Source: Henckelia pumila
Taxonomy: Eukaryota > Streptophyta > Magnoliopsida > Lamiales > Gesneriaceae
Direction of reading: 5' to 3'
Assembly: GCF_033568475.1 (NCBI RefSeq)
Contig: NC_133123.1
Coordinates: 57,667,522-57,731,521, forward strand
Length of the DNA stretch: 64,000 nt
In this document: piece after piece, positions 1 to 11,687 of the stretch
Layout: each line of letters starts with the position of its first letter
Numbering within the stretch: the stretch's first letter is position 1
Program-made: the position numbers and the translations under genes
The notes under the pieces: model-generated
The model's input: the letters and a program-made list of their open reading frames with translations, nothing else
What the model was told of the DNA's origin: nothing
Database searches by the model: none

Positions 1-540
1 ATGATAATTGAGTGCATAGAAAATCAGGGACAAAGGAAAAATCAACGCATCTGTATTGTGAAGTGCAGCAATTTTTTCGAAATTAGAACAATCGTCGTAC
101 ATCAGCCTAAGAAACACTCGACTTACCTGACAAAAGATGAATAACTCAGACCAGATCTGTAGTATGATAGCACGTACTCAGTTCTTCGTTCGTCGCGACA
201 CAAGTTTTCTTCTCGTGTTTTGGTGGTGAGATGAGAATAGAAAATGAGTTGTGGTCTATTAGGGCAAGGGACAAATCGGTAAAAACTCTTCTTCTTCCAC
301 CTACTGTAGCAATTAGGATTCATAATACCTGGCTTCACGTGGGTTATTTACTCCGCCCTTTTCCAGCGAAGACACCAAAATATTCCCGGGCCCGTTGGTA
401 TCCACCCATATGCAAAAAACGAGACAAACAAAGGACTACTGCGTAATCCTTACACTATCCGGCACACCAAACGTAACCTTAGATTACTAATAGCTATGTT
501 TCGGTTACCAAGCGCGGGTTTGTTGTAACCAGAGAGTTTT
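1..540. other. unassigned AT/GC-mixed DNA
   Basis: No convincing coding region or transposon terminus is visible here. Short open frames occur on both strands but none resembles a known protein. It may belong to the degenerate gypsy element to its right or to an older insertion. Confidence 0.3.
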
Positions 541-2275
541 TGTGTAATCCAATGTTTGGAATAGTAGACTTGGATCAGTCGAGTCAAGAGTAATTGATCG
601 AGCCACTTAGGTGTTGACGATCAGTGGTTATCTGATTTGATAAGTGTGAGTATCAATCAGCAAATCGACGAGGTCGATGAGTATGTCCAATCAGCGATGA
701 ATTGGATGTAGCAATCGAGAAATGCTTAAAAGATGAGTACTTGGTACAGTCTCGGAGCAGGTGGTGCTTTGAAATCTCTAGGTGGTCGGAGATGAATTCA
801 CCAAAGAGTTTCAATTGACTTGAAGGGTCAAGTTAAGGGTTAACTTGACAGGAGACACAAGTGAAGGAATTGGTAACTTCCAGGATAGTGCTTTTGTGAT
901 GATGTCTTAAGTGTACCATTGGAGTTTGGGATCCAACGAGGATTGGATACTCATATGGACATCAGTTGTATGATCGCGAGGTGTGACATTAGCTGGGACT
1001 TAGTTCTCGAGATCCAGCAGGGGGTGTCACTAATTTTATCATATGGTGCGTAAGATTATTGAGACGATCGAAGCAGTCGTTTATCGACTTAGTGGTCAAC
1101 AAGATTGTTGTGGGAATTGAAGACTTCGCAAGACAGCGATGCAGCGACTTTTGTTCTTTCAAGTTAGTAAGTCACATCCGTGCAGACTGTTTGTCGAAGA
1201 TATTACGTTGTAGCAGTAGACAATAGTCGGAGGTGTTATATATGACACACTACTCTAAGCACAAGTGTTTCCCAGGATCGGCTAGGGAATCGACGAATTA
1301 GTTTTTTCATTTGCTGAGACTGATTAGTTTAGTAAGGGAAGCTATTTGACTATTGAGAAACCGTTGGGATTTAGTCCCAGGATTAGTGTGATTAAACTTG
1401 GGAGGTTGGTATGTGATGATGGTATCATCAAAGACTCCGAGTTGAGTTATACCAGGCACTTACAACTGTCGAGTTTCGAGACGGTATAGAAAGCGTTTCC
1501 ATATGTCTGTGTACTGTGGAATGTCCCAGTCGAGCATATTGGTGGGAGCTTGCCTTAGTCTTGATTTGTATACAGTGATTGCGAGTATGTATAACTATCA
1601 AGGGATGTCCATCGATGGAATTCATGGGTGAATAACCTATGATTGAGATGATGTTAATCATCAGAGGCTAGAAATGACGTAGCGTCATTATTGGTGAGTG
1701 ATGATGTTTTCATCATAGCAGGGTGCTGAGGTATACTAAGAAACATGAACGGTGATTGGTATTAGACTGGATAGTCCCCAGTGTTGCCCTTGGGAAGCTG
1801 TTTTGCTTCGGTGAGGCATGGGGAGGATAATCAGTCTATGAAATCATGTTAAGCAGTTATATTGCAGTATGACCCTGTGTCAATTAGATTCTCTTGAAGA
1901 GAATTAGAGATTTGTTGTGTCAGCACAGTGTTGGGATTAGTGTTTCCTAACTAGAGGTGTTGGGCACTGAGGACTTTTGGTGACCAGTGGATTGTTGTAT
2001 GCTTCGTGATCAGTAAGATCGTGATTGTGACGAAGGACGTATCAGTGCTGTGGTACGATAGTGTCAAGCGAGGTTAATTGCCATCAAGTAATGCAGTGGT
2101 TTCCAGCTCGGAGAATGCTATTGTGATTTAGCATTTATGCAGCTTGCATATAATTCGACAAGAGTCTGAGTATGTCGGAAGCTATTTCGACTAGACACTC
2201 GGGCAAGTGTCTGTATTTACGTTCTCGAGGTGTTACCCTAGATTTCGAGGACGAAATCTTGTAAGGGGGGGAGAA
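541..2275 (+). mobile_element. degenerate 3' internal tail of a Ty3/gypsy element
   Basis: The sequence leads into a typical gypsy pol end: at about 2244-2258 the bases read TTCGAGGACGAAATC, which in frame gives F-E-D-E-I, the usual last residues of Tekay/Del-type integrase polyproteins. A purine-rich tract (about 2261-2274) follows and is immediately followed by an LTR start at 2276. No open frame survives upstream, so gag and pol have decayed beyond recognition by eye. The left border is an estimate. Confidence 0.5.
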
Positions 2276-3697
2276 TGTAGTGACCCGTATCCGTGATTAA
2301 CGATTAATGAGTAATTAATCATGTAATCATGTTTGGGTTAAGTAAAACATGATTAAGAAAATTCTAGGAGGATTAACGGAGCCCAAAAAAATGGATCCAG
2401 GACACTCGAAATTAGTTTAGAGGGTTCCAAGACTCGAGTGGGATCGGAAGCAACGATCTAGGATCGGAGCGTTCGATCGACGATCGGAACGTCCGATCAA
2501 AAACGGAGCTTCCGATGGATGTCGGTGACAGGTGTGTGGTTACATGTGGACCGAATTGACACGTGGCAAACGGAGCGTCCGATCGGGGAACGGAGCTTCC
2601 GATCTGCCGGAACGGAACGTCCGATCGAGAAACGGAGCTTCCGATCGACGTCTATAAATATAGGGTCCGAGCTCCTCATTTCTTGCCAATTCCGAATTCC
2701 TCTCCTTCGCCCTAGTAGCTCTATTTTGGGCTTTGGGTACTCTTATTTTAGAGTTGGAGTAGGAAATATATTTTAGTATAGTCAAACAGTGTCTGACATA
2801 GTGGCGGGGCAGTGCTCGTGTAGCGGAGCAGTGCTCGAAGCTGTGGAGCTGCAGCAGGGGTGTGCCCCTAGTTGCGGGATAGTCGCCATCAGTGGGCTGA
2901 CGACGGACGCAGGTATAGCTATGGTCTCCTTAAATTATTTAGGAGTATGCAATAGCTTAGTTAAGGCTTTTAGAGCTTATTGAATGATGCATGGATATTT
3001 GCATTGTAGAGTTGATGTTAGGCTTGGAACCTAGAGTGGGACTGCTAGGATTTGCCTGTAGTAAGGTACGTAAGTACTGACTGAGATGGCCAGCATGATA
3101 TATATTATATGTGTTGCATGAGTATGTGCTATATGTTTTACCATGTTTTACGGCTTTAGCACATGCATATGTTTTTACGGAGACTGCATCGGGATGATGT
3201 GAGTCATGACTGTTTCCATCAGTCGAGGCGATTCTTCCTGAGGATTCGTGTCTTGGGAATATACGAGTACCACGCGGAGTCGCTCTCTAGCCCGGTACTG
3301 TGTATTCCAGGCGCCCAGAGAAAGTGATTTAACCCTGATTTTTAAAGTCATGTGCATGCTCATATTTATATATATATCATTACTTTCGTATTGAGCTTAG
3401 AGCTCACGTCCAGTGTTTCGGTATGTCTGGACACCCCATTCGACGGGGCAGTTGTAGGTGCATGGTTGGGCACCAGGAGCTTGGAGTAGCCAGTGACCAG
3501 TGAAGACAGCAGGATTTAGCGGTAGGTTTTGCCTTTAGGGTTATTTATTTTGATTGGGTTGTATAATCGAATTTATTTATCCGGTTGTATTCTGCCGGTC
3601 TGTTTTAATTTAAGTCTTCCGCAGTGATTTATTTAATGCATGTTTAATTATGCTCCTAAACTCTGATTAGGTAGTGGATCCGGGCTGGGTCGCTACA
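2276..3697 (+). repeat. gypsy 3' LTR, about 1.42 kb
   Basis: The LTR begins TGTAGTGACC and ends GGTCGCTACA, so its ends are inverted repeats with one mismatch and obey the TG...CA rule. It follows a polypurine tract. A TATA box (TATAAATA, 2653-2660) sits just after a GC-rich block of short repeats. The partner 5' LTR lies outside the window, so the target duplication cannot be tested; the 5 bp to the right are ACTCT. Confidence 0.85.
2455..2650 (+). repeat. short GC-rich repeats in LTR U3 region
   Basis: About seven copies of a motif of the form CGGA(A/G)C-N-TCCGATC occur, alternating GGAACGTCCGATC and GGAGCTTCCGATC types. The block ends at the LTR's TATA box, so it occupies the enhancer position of the retrotransposon promoter. 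Confidence 0.8.
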
Positions 3698-4381
3698 ACT
3701 CTTTCCCGAGCTCCCGAGCTACTCTTTTTCGGGTAAAGATATGAAGAGAGATGGAAGTGATGTGAAAAATAACTGAATCCCCAGCTCCTATTTATAGACA
3801 AATATTTGGGGTGATCGGGATTCTTGAGCTGACGTCGAGACGTCCGAGCTCCTATAAGCACGCCACGTATCAGATGCTTGAACTGAGTCACTACCATTAT
3901 TGACAGCTCATGCTTAGGCTCCAACTGTCATTCATGCAAGCGTCCACACACCTGCATGCCTGTCCTGGAGGGTTCGGGCTTCCCTATCAGCAGTTCGGGA
4001 TTCCCTAGCAGCAGGTCGGGATTCCTTAATAGCAGTTCGGGATTCCCTAGCAGCTTTTCAAACTTCCTTAGTAACGAAATTCCCTAACAGGATAACAGCA
4101 GAATTCCCTAGCCGTAGAATCCCTAGCAAGAGATTCCCTAGCTAAAGAATCCCTAGCTATATAATCCCTAGCAGCAGATTTCTTAGCTGCTCATGTTTCC
4201 CTAGCTGCTCATATTCCCTAGCTATATAATCCCTAGCAGCAGATTCTCTAGCTTCTCATGTTTCCCTAGCTGCTCATATTCCCTAGCTGCAGTTCAGCAG
4301 CTCAATAGTTCAGCAGTTTAGACTTGACCTTTAATCATGGTTATCATATTATTATCTTAAAATGGAATCTGGGTTACTACA
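3698..4381 (-). repeat. partial inverted gypsy-type LTR
   Basis: Read on the minus strand, the sequence starts TGTAGTAACCC at 4381, closely like the start of the neighbouring LTR. It carries a minus-strand TATA box (CTATAAATA, 3789-3797) about 90 bp before the junction with the 2276-3697 LTR. The rest of this LTR should lie on the far side of that element, beyond the left edge, so the first element appears to be inserted inside this older LTR. Confidence 0.55.
3960..4310. repeat. TTCCCTAGC minisatellite
   Basis: Imperfect tandem units are built on TTCCCTAGCAGC and on AATCCCTAGC(A/T), with higher-order units of roughly 50 bp such as the ATTCCCTAGCTGCTCAT block, which recurs near 4198 and 4260. 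It lies inside the upstream portion of the inverted LTR. Confidence 0.75.
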
Positions 4382-4667
4382 CATTGGCTTTAAGATATCA
4401 TATGCTATGCATCTTGTTTTCGCCGCATGTATCAAATTCGCTATCCTTGATTTTTTGTCTTCCTCACGAACCCTAATTTAATATAAAATTTATATATATA
4501 TACATATATATATATATAGGGTACAATAAATATAAAAACTTATATACAAAGTATAAAATGTAAATAATATTAGTACATTGATCAAATATACAAAATAATA
4601 TCAAAATACAATTTTAATCTTAATAGATGTAACATTAAACATTATCAAAACTCCAATATGATGAAAT

Positions 4668-4710
<43 letters not shown>

Positions 4711-5828
4711 GTATTTTACCTCCCAAAATTAAAATTGTTCAGATGTCAATGTTAGATCTTTTCTCTCAATTCAATCATTGTGAGATTCATACACATATAT
4801 AGATGAACTATATTATGAGCATCATCATTTAGAGACATGCACATCTTATATTGTGGTGTTATGCATTGCAGAATCATGGATTCAGGAAAATTTCTGTACA
4901 TATTTTGTCGAGACTCAAAAATATATCCATCAAGATACACCCACTATAGATTAAAATCACAGACATCTGCTTCTTGTACTTACAACAACCAAAAAATGCA
5001 ATATTGCAATTGCCATCTCCATATTCTATTCTCAACCCAATCAATAAAAGTATAACATTCAATATAATAAAATAAAAAATGAAGATCATGACTTTATTTA
5101 TAACACATTTAAAAAAAAAATCACAAAATCACACTTTTAGGTTGCATGTTCGAATACTATAAGGGCTACCCAGATGATCTTTACAATTTAAACTATAAAA
5201 ATTGGCAATTGCATCATTATAATCGAGAACAATTACGAATTTCAGATAATCAATCCAAAATTAGTTGAGATGAATCACAGATCTGCTCATATACGTAAAA
5301 CTTAAATATCGTCCATCAAATCTGTATAATACACACGATGTGCGGAACTTCAACATAACAACTATACAACATACACAACCATCAAAGAATCACTCAATTG
5401 AAAAAAGAAAAATAAAAACAATCATCAAGATGAAATTGCATCTAAAAAATTTCTTAATTTTTCAGCAAAAAAAAAAAGTTCATACTTTAAACTTGTTGTT
5501 TTGATTAAAACTTCTTCTCTTTAAACTCCTTTTGCCTCAGTTTGTTGCACCAAACGTAGACGCAAATGTATAGATCATCGTTGATTTAGCTGTTAAGGAT
5601 TCAAGTAGAAGGCAGATTGAGAAATGTTGGATTGGGAGTGGAGAAGAATTGTTATTAAATAAATATTGTTCAATTGAATATTAATGGGTTTATATGTTAT
5701 TTGAGGTCCATTTCATAATTTTACCTCAATGAAGGAACCCAAACAAATGAAAAACTTTTGTTAGATAGTTGGAACAAATAAACACTAATTTAGGGACTGA
5801 CAAAACATAAATACTTGTTATTCGCAGA
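4382..5828. other. AT-rich intergenic DNA
   Basis: No gene was recognised. It contains TA microsatellites near 4490-4520 and at about 4672-4707, and long A/T runs. Nothing else is identifiable by eye. Confidence 0.6.
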
Positions 5829-6804
5829 CCTAGCCAAGGACCGGGTCAAATCGGCCCGTGGTCAACGGTCCGGTTAAATGGGTCAAAGGGTTTGACCCAG
5901 AACCGTGACCGCAACGGCCATTAGACGGTTCGGTTGGTTATGGTTTACGGGTTTGAAACCCGTTGATCCGCCGGTTTGGACGGTTCGACCCAGCGGGTCA
6001 AACATTTTTTTTAAAAAAAAATTATATTTTAAAAAATTTAGATATACATGCATATAAATAGCACTTAGATTATAAATTGCTCAAAATCAATTTCTAAATT
6101 AGATTGCCAAAAAGTATTCAAAATCATCATTAAAAATGTTAATTTCCATAAATATAAATAAATAAAAAGTGAAACTATTTTAAACTACATTGATTTCTAT
6201 TTTTATTGGATCTTAATAATATATGAATTATTATTTCTAACCGTGTTCAAATTAAAAGGTATTTCATTACCGTCACAATAACTTATATATATAATCAGAG
6301 ATGATTAAATTTTTAAATATGATTTTTTTAACATACAAATATATTATATTAAAAAAAATTTACATCAATATTTTATAACAAATGAAAGTAATGAATATAT
6401 GAATAAAGAAAAAAAAAAGAAAGTAATGGATGTGGGTAATTTTTTCCAAAAAAATTTAAAAATTCAAATTTAGTTCATTTAACAAAATATGAAATGTACA
6501 TCTAAAAAACAAATTATGAAATGTAAATCATTTTTTATTGAGATAATGAAATATTGATAGAATTTTTATAAATTTAATTATGCAAACTTCATTTTTTATT
6601 TATTTTTAATTATTTAAATATTGATTAAAAAAATTTTACAAAAAATTAAAAGGGTCGTCCTGGACCCGAAACGGACGAGTAACTTGTCCGGACTCGGAAT
6701 CCAGATCCAGGATCCGGACCCGAACCGTAACCGGCCATGAACGGACTAGTTAAAGGTCGGTTTTTTGTTAACCCGGACCGAAACCGAACGCGCCCATGTC
6801 TAGG
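5829..6804. mobile_element. hAT-like non-autonomous DNA transposon
   Basis: The left end reads CCTAGCCAAGGACC and the right end, reverse-complemented, reads CCTAGACATGGGCG, giving imperfect terminal inverted repeats. Both ends carry dense subterminal GGTTCGG, CCGGTT and GACCCG motifs typical of plant hAT MITEs, around a roughly 650-bp AT-rich core with no transposase. I could not find a clean 8-bp target duplication: GCAG occurs in both flanks but offset. Confidence 0.55.
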
Positions 6805-7054
6805 TGCAGTTGTTGGAGATTTATCATTTCCCCAATTATCAACCAAAAAAAAATTAATTTGTTATGCATCTCGTGGCTTAAGGCATTCATAATAAAAATA
6901 GTTTTTATTTGAATTTTGATTAAAAGACGATATTGGGCATTAAAGACAACTTTCCCAAATTTCGACACTAGGAAGTTGAAAGGACCTAAACATGGAGGAA
7001 GAGTCTCAGTTCCCGTTGTTTCTACGGGCCCTGAAACTCTAAACCAGAGCAACA
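6805..7054. promoter_or_regulatory. AXR4 upstream region and 5' UTR
   Basis: This 250-bp stretch separates the hAT-like element from the AXR4 start codon. It must hold the 5' UTR and core promoter. I see no clear TATA box at a fixed distance. The transposon therefore lies very close upstream of the gene. Confidence 0.4.
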
Positions 7055-9493
7055 ATGGCGATCATAACCGAAGAACCTGATTCTCCGAAGCCTCTGCTTA
7101 AGCAGAAGCTTGAGCCTCAGCCAGAGCCGCCGCCACCATCACGGCCACCGTCTACACACATCTCTTCCAGGAACCCATTTCAGTTCTGGTTCTATTTCAC
7201 ACTTTTCACCTCCATCTGTACTCTAGTCTGCGTCCTTCTCTCTTCCCTGTCCGCTCAAGATCCCAAGACTTGGTATCTCAATCTTCCCGCCGATCTTCGT
7301 CTCCATTATTCCAGTGGTCGCAGCATCAAGGTACAGACAGCCCCTAATCACCCCCAAGTTGATGTCTTTTCCCTTCAGCAGGGACCCACTAACTCGGATA
7401 GTCATGTTTTGATTGTACATGGCATAGGCTGCAGCTCTTTTGCTTTTCGCGATGTTGTTAAGTTTTTAGGTCTTAGAAACGTCCACGCCTTGGCTCTTGA
7501 TCTTCCGGGATCAGGGTTCTCGGATAAATCTTATGTTGTGGTTGAGGAGAATGTGGGAGGGAATGGCTTTTTCGGTAGAATGTGGGAGGTTTATGCGGAA
7601 ATAAAGGAGAAGGGTCTGTTCTGGGGATTTGATCAGCTTGTTGAACAAGGATATGTGAACTTTGAGGAGAATGAGATTCGTGTTTCTAAAAAAGAGATCA
7701 TTAAGTCTATTGAATTCGGTAGTGAAGAAATGGGTAGGGTGTTAGGCCAGGTGGTGGATTCGATTGGATCGGTCCCTGTGGACTTGGTCCTGCATGATTC
7801 TGCATTCGGGTTGAGTGCCAATTGGATTGCGGAAAATCGAGGATTAATTAGAAGTGTCGTGGTCCTTGATGGTATCCCAAGTGGAACAACATGGCCACTC
7901 TGGACTTTGGAGGTGCCTGTGGTGAGGCAAGTAGTGTTGGGTTTTAGGTTCGTGTTTGAGAGAGTTGTTGCAAGGTGTTGTATAAAGTCGGTTGGCACAC
8001 CAGAGGTTGAGGCACATAGGATTCTATTGAAGGGGATGGATGGGGGAAGAGCAGTTGGTGGTGGTGTGGGGAAGAAGCTGAATTTTAGCTTTGCTTTGTC
8101 TGAATGGAGCAGCCTAGATGGAGTTAAAGATATGCCCATCCGAGTGATTTGGTCCCGTGGGTGGTCTGACTCATGGACGGCTGAGGGACGCCATATTGCT
8201 GATTCCATTCCTCAGGCTACACTTTTCACACATTCTGGAGGACGGTGGACACAGGTGAGAATCCAGTGTACATGCGTTAATTTATTTCACTGCTTAAAAT
8301 GCCTCGAATGGTTTGTTTTCTTGTGAATCTATGGGGTTTAGGGCATTGACAGGTTTGTTGGCTCACTAATTTATGATATGAAATATTTTCAAATAAGCTG
8401 GAGTAAAAAGCAAAATGGAACAGATTCAGGTTGTTGGTTGAGCTTGTTGCTATGACCTATCTTTTCAGGAGATTGTAGCCTAAATTCTTGTTGATTGATC
8501 GAATCAACCTTGCACTTGTCCATTTGCCTGTTATCTCGTTAAGTCGAAAAAGCCATTAGCCATACTTATCGGAATCTAGCCCAAGATTAGGACCTTCAGT
8601 CCTTTTTCCTTTACAAGCTCGTCTCTTGAATGTGGTTTGAGTAAAATTCTCTGTCATGGGAGATGATTACTTCTCCTTCCTCAATTGTTTCATCCTCAGT
8701 GCCACCTCGTGTTTGCTCCCCATCTGATTCCACAACCAGCAGATAAACTGATTAGGTATGCACCGACCTTATGCGTTAGCATCAATATGATGCTACACCT
8801 TCATCTCCCTGGATCAGAATTCTTCACCAGCGGCAAACCTTGGATTTACATGCTTCAATTTTTTTATAGGATTGCGTAGTGTATTACTGGTGTTTGATGG
8901 AAACCCATTTTTTTCCTTTTGTTTTCTTTTGTGGTGTGATATAACATTGGTCTTTGACCAATGCTGCATTCTTTTAATCCTTCGAACGGCTCTTAGGCTT
9001 AGTAATCTGCAAACAGTAATTGCAATATTTGTTGTGGTGAACTGGAAATTAACAAGTATTAAACCTCAAGATTGAGCACAGCGGTTGATGAACAAATTTT
9101 GACTGTGTTTGTGGTCTTGGCTGTTAGCTTGTGGGTACTCTTATTTAAGCCTAGCCACAGGAGCCTGAAAAATTGGACGGTAATTAAACTTATCCTGCTT
9201 AAATTCAGAGTGAGAAAGAGGCCATTGCTGATGTTTGTTTTTGACATACTTGCTGATGCTTGTTTTTGACATATTTGGTGGTGTAGGAACAATACGCAGA
9301 AGAGGTAGCTGAAAATATTTTCGAATTCGTTTCTTCTCTACCAAAATCGACTAAACAACCCATGGAAGAGCCAACATCGGAACACACACACATACAACAG
9401 ATGGTTAATGAAGCTGAAAGCACTGATCACCACCATGGCCACGGCGGATATATGGATAATGCATATGGTCTTCATCATGGATGGGGCATGTGA
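7055..9493 (+). CDS. AXR4: AUXIN RESISTANT 4-like alpha/beta-hydrolase-fold protein (two exons)
   Basis: The coding sequence joins 7055-8254 and 9287-9493: 468 aa, against about 473 in Arabidopsis AXR4. In Arabidopsis AXR4 is an ER membrane protein needed to move the auxin importer AUX1 to the plasma membrane. The start MAIITEE matches the family. A Pro/Glu-rich cytosolic tail is followed by one membrane segment (about residues 42-66), then a hydrolase-fold domain with an oxyanion-type HGIG motif (about 122-125) and LHDSAFG at the nucleophile-elbow position (about 248-254). The donor CAG/GTGAGA and acceptor GTGTAG/GAACAA are both phase 0. The short last exon ends in a His/Gly-rich tail containing DHHHGHGGY, also a family trait. 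The frame is intact, and I see no sign of decay. Whether the protein has enzymatic activity is unknown. Confidence 0.95.
8255..9286 (+). other. AXR4 intron (1,032 bp)
   Basis: A GT...AG intron begins GTGAGAATCC and ends TTTGGTGGTGTAG. Translation across the removed intron gives a continuous match to the family (THSGGRWTQ, then EQYAEEVAE, FVSSLPKS). Open frames within it are not coding. Confidence 0.9.
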
Positions 9494-10061
9494 TTTCGTT
9501 TCATCGATTCTGTGAAAATGGAAGGATGGATTACAGACCGGATCTCATCGGTTCTCCTTCGAAAGGTCAAGTCTTTCTTGAGTAGTTACAGAAAAGAGAA
9601 ATTGGTCATTATTTGTTTGCTCTTATTGCGTTTTTTGGAAGAAGATTTGCCCGTTTGCTTCAGAGCTCAATGTTTGTAAAATTATTCCTGCTGCTGTATC
9701 ACTTTGCACTGTCTTCATTAGATACGTATTTGCCTTATTTCATATATTATTATATGGTTTTCTGATAATTTTGAGCATCATCTAAAGAACCCATTATTTC
9801 TCTTTAATTTTCAGTCCAATTAAAAGGTTAGTTTTTAAGGTAGAATTATTATAAATTCCTTTATTTCGACCTTAATTTCAAATCAAAATGCAAAATAAAG
9901 TAAACAAATAAACCAGTCAAATAATTTTTTTTAAAAAAAACACTGTACACAAGGAGATCGCATACCTTTAATAATACCTCATTAGAATTATTTGAAACCT
10001 AGGAAATTAATACATAGGAGAAAGTAAAATGGAAGAAAAGGAAAGGGCATTCCGACTGAAT
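9494..10061. other. convergent intergenic region with two 3' UTRs
   Basis: AXR4 ends at 9493 and the C2-domain gene on the other strand ends at 10062, so this 568-bp stretch holds both 3' UTRs and poly(A) sites. It is T-rich on the AXR4 side and A-rich toward 9890-9990. No further gene is visible. Confidence 0.6.
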
Positions 10062-10916
10062 CTAGAAGTCACCCATATCACCCATGGCGTCATCGTATCC
10101 ATCGGCGTACGCCCCCGCGTCCCCAATGTCCGACACCATTTCTCCGACGAGCAATCCTCCGAGCAATCCAGCGCCTAATCCCATCCCCATTCCCCCCATC
10201 CCCATCTTATTCTTCTTCGGCTTCTGTCCCGGCGGATACGCACCGTATCCCCCAGGGTACCCGTACCCCGGCGGCGGAGCTTGGTAGCCATAGGGACCCG
10301 GCGGCGGAGCTTGGTAGCCATACGCACCTTGCTGTGGGTACCCAGGATAGCCGCCGGCAGGAGGGTACTGCTGAGGATACCCCATTCCTGGATAAGGCTG
10401 CGAGGGATAGCTCGACCCAGCACCATGCTGCGGCGGCGGCGCGGCGGGATACGCCGTCATGGGCTCCTCCGTGTGTTTCTTCGCCTCCTGTTGGTGCGTG
10501 AATTTCTCCCCGAAACGGTAGGAGATCTTGAGCGAGCCTTTGGGTTTTCCCGACGGAGTCCGAACCTGGTACTCAACAACCTTGTCCCCGGATGGATTGT
10601 TCTTGTACAGATCATCGAGTGGGATCGTAACGGAACCGATCTCCTTATCGCTGCCGAGCGTGCTCTCCGCCTTGATCTCGAAGAGAATGGAGAGGCCCGG
10701 CTTCGTGAGATAGGGGTCGTCGACGATTATCTCCATGCGGTGATTCCATTTGGGATGGGTTCCGCAATCCTTGTCCACAAACGTCTTCTTCTTGGATTGG
10801 GTATACCCTTGGATCGACACCACGGCATAAACGTCCATCTTGGAGAACAGATTCATATCCTTCAATCCTTCCGCCGATATCACGGTGATGTTCAATGGCC
10901 GATACTCCATCTCCAT
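10062..10916 (-). CDS. SRC2: SRC2-like C2-domain protein
   Basis: This is a single-exon gene of 284 aa. The first in-frame ATG is at 10916 (MEMEYRPL), with A at -3 and G at +4; a longer frame upstream begins only at a TTG. A C2 domain fills about residues 1-150 (MEYRPLNITVISAEGL, KMDVYAVVSIQG, HPKWNH). A Pro/Tyr/Gly-rich linker (about 165-235) follows, then a basic KPKKNK patch and a Gly/Met-rich hydrophobic stretch (about 240-262), and an acidic end. This is the layout of soybean and Arabidopsis SRC2, a cold-responsive protein reported to bind Ca2+ and enhance the NADPH oxidase RbohF, with movement from ER to vacuole. Those roles are family knowledge and are inferred here. The gene converges on AXR4. 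Confidence 0.92.
   Translation of the reverse strand: MEMEYRPLNITVISAEGLKDMNLFSKMDVYAVVSIQGYTQSKKKTFVDKDCGTHPKWNHRMEIIVDDPYLTKPGLSILFEIKAESTLGSDKEIGSVTIPLDDLYKNNPSGDKVVEYQVRTPSGKPKGSLKISYRFGEKFTHQQEAKKHTEEPMTAYPAAPPPQHGAGSSYPSQPYPGMGYPQQYPPAGGYPGYPQQGAYGYQAPPPGPYGYQAPPPGYGYPGGYGAYPPGQKPKKNKMGMGGMGMGLGAGLLGGLLVGEMVSDIGDAGAYADGYDDAMGDMGDF
10266..10325 (-). repeat. 30-bp tandem duplication in SRC2 linker
   Basis: The bases GCGGCGGAGCTTGGTAGCCA recur exactly 30 bp apart (10271 and 10301). They encode two copies of a YGYQAPPPG-type decapeptide in the Pro/Tyr/Gly-rich linker. The event keeps the frame. Confidence 0.85.
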
Positions 10917-11059
10917 TCTTCGACTTTGATCGAAATGGGAAACTGATGAAATCCACAAAAATTGTGAGTTTGATTTTGTTGTGGAACACGAGAGGTAGAG
11001 ATGAGATGATTGTTGCGAAGATTATGGTTTGATTATGGGATCGAAAATCTTGCGGTGCG

Positions 11060-11067
11060 TATATATA
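11060..11067 (-). promoter_or_regulatory. probable TATA box of the SRC2-like gene
   Basis: TATATATA on the minus strand lies 144-151 bp upstream of the ATG at 10916, in GC-balanced sequence. This spacing would put the transcription start near 11030 and give a 5' UTR of roughly 110-120 bases. Confidence 0.55.
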
Positions 11068-11438
11068 GTAGAGATGGTTCGATCAACCGACTCTGGAAGA
11101 AACGAAGAAACAGGATATTATTATTATTATATAATTAATTGTAGAATATTCTAAAGATTGTTTTTTTTTTTAATTTTATATTTACTTTTAAAAAGAAAAA
11201 TGGATGGATGGGATATAATTACACATAATGAATGGATTCTCCACTCCGTGTGCAAAACGAGTGGATACACATATTTGCGGTTCAATTAATTAATTAATCA
11301 AATCCTTGGAGCAATTTACAATTTGTTTAATATTTGGTTTCTTCTTTGATTAGTGTTACGATAGGTAGAATATAAAACAGATGTGGGAATGAAATATACG
11401 TTCTCAACTCGGTTCCTGTCGTACATTTGATGTGATTG
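11068..11438. other. intergenic DNA upstream of the SRC2-like gene
   Basis: AT-rich spacer that should include the upstream promoter of the minus-strand gene. No gene or transposon end was recognised. Confidence 0.5.
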
Positions 11439-11642
11439 TAGGGGTGCAAACGAGTCGAGTTACTCGTGAGCAGCTCGGTCAAAGCTCGACTCGAGCTCGG
11501 TCGCACCAAATAACTGTAGAGGTGTAAACGAGCCGAGTTACTCGTAAGCAGCTCGGACATAACTCGATTCGAGATCGTTTTGACCGAGCTCGAACTCGAG
11601 CTTCAAATATATGTATTCGAATAGCTCGCGAGCTACTCGATA

Positions 11643-11687
<45 letters not shown>

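Noticed and set aside
3960..4310. CRISPR-like regular repeats
   Set aside because: Units are imperfect and contiguous without unique spacers, in a plant LTR; this is a minisatellite.
7633..8208. 191-codon open frame on the minus strand
   Set aside because: It lies wholly antisense to AXR4 exon 1, has no recognisable domain, and reflects codon bias of the real gene.
8685..9269. Several short plus-strand frames between the AXR4 exons
   Set aside because: All lie in the AXR4 intron, which is supported by consensus splice sites and by homology on both sides.
10281..10946. 221-codon open frame on the plus strand
   Set aside because: Antisense to the SRC2-like gene; arginine-rich low-complexity translation of its GC-rich linker.
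10917..10958. N-terminal extension of the SRC2-like protein (MWISSVSH...)
   Set aside because: The upstream start is a TTG. The first ATG, which also matches the family start MEYRPL, is at 10916.
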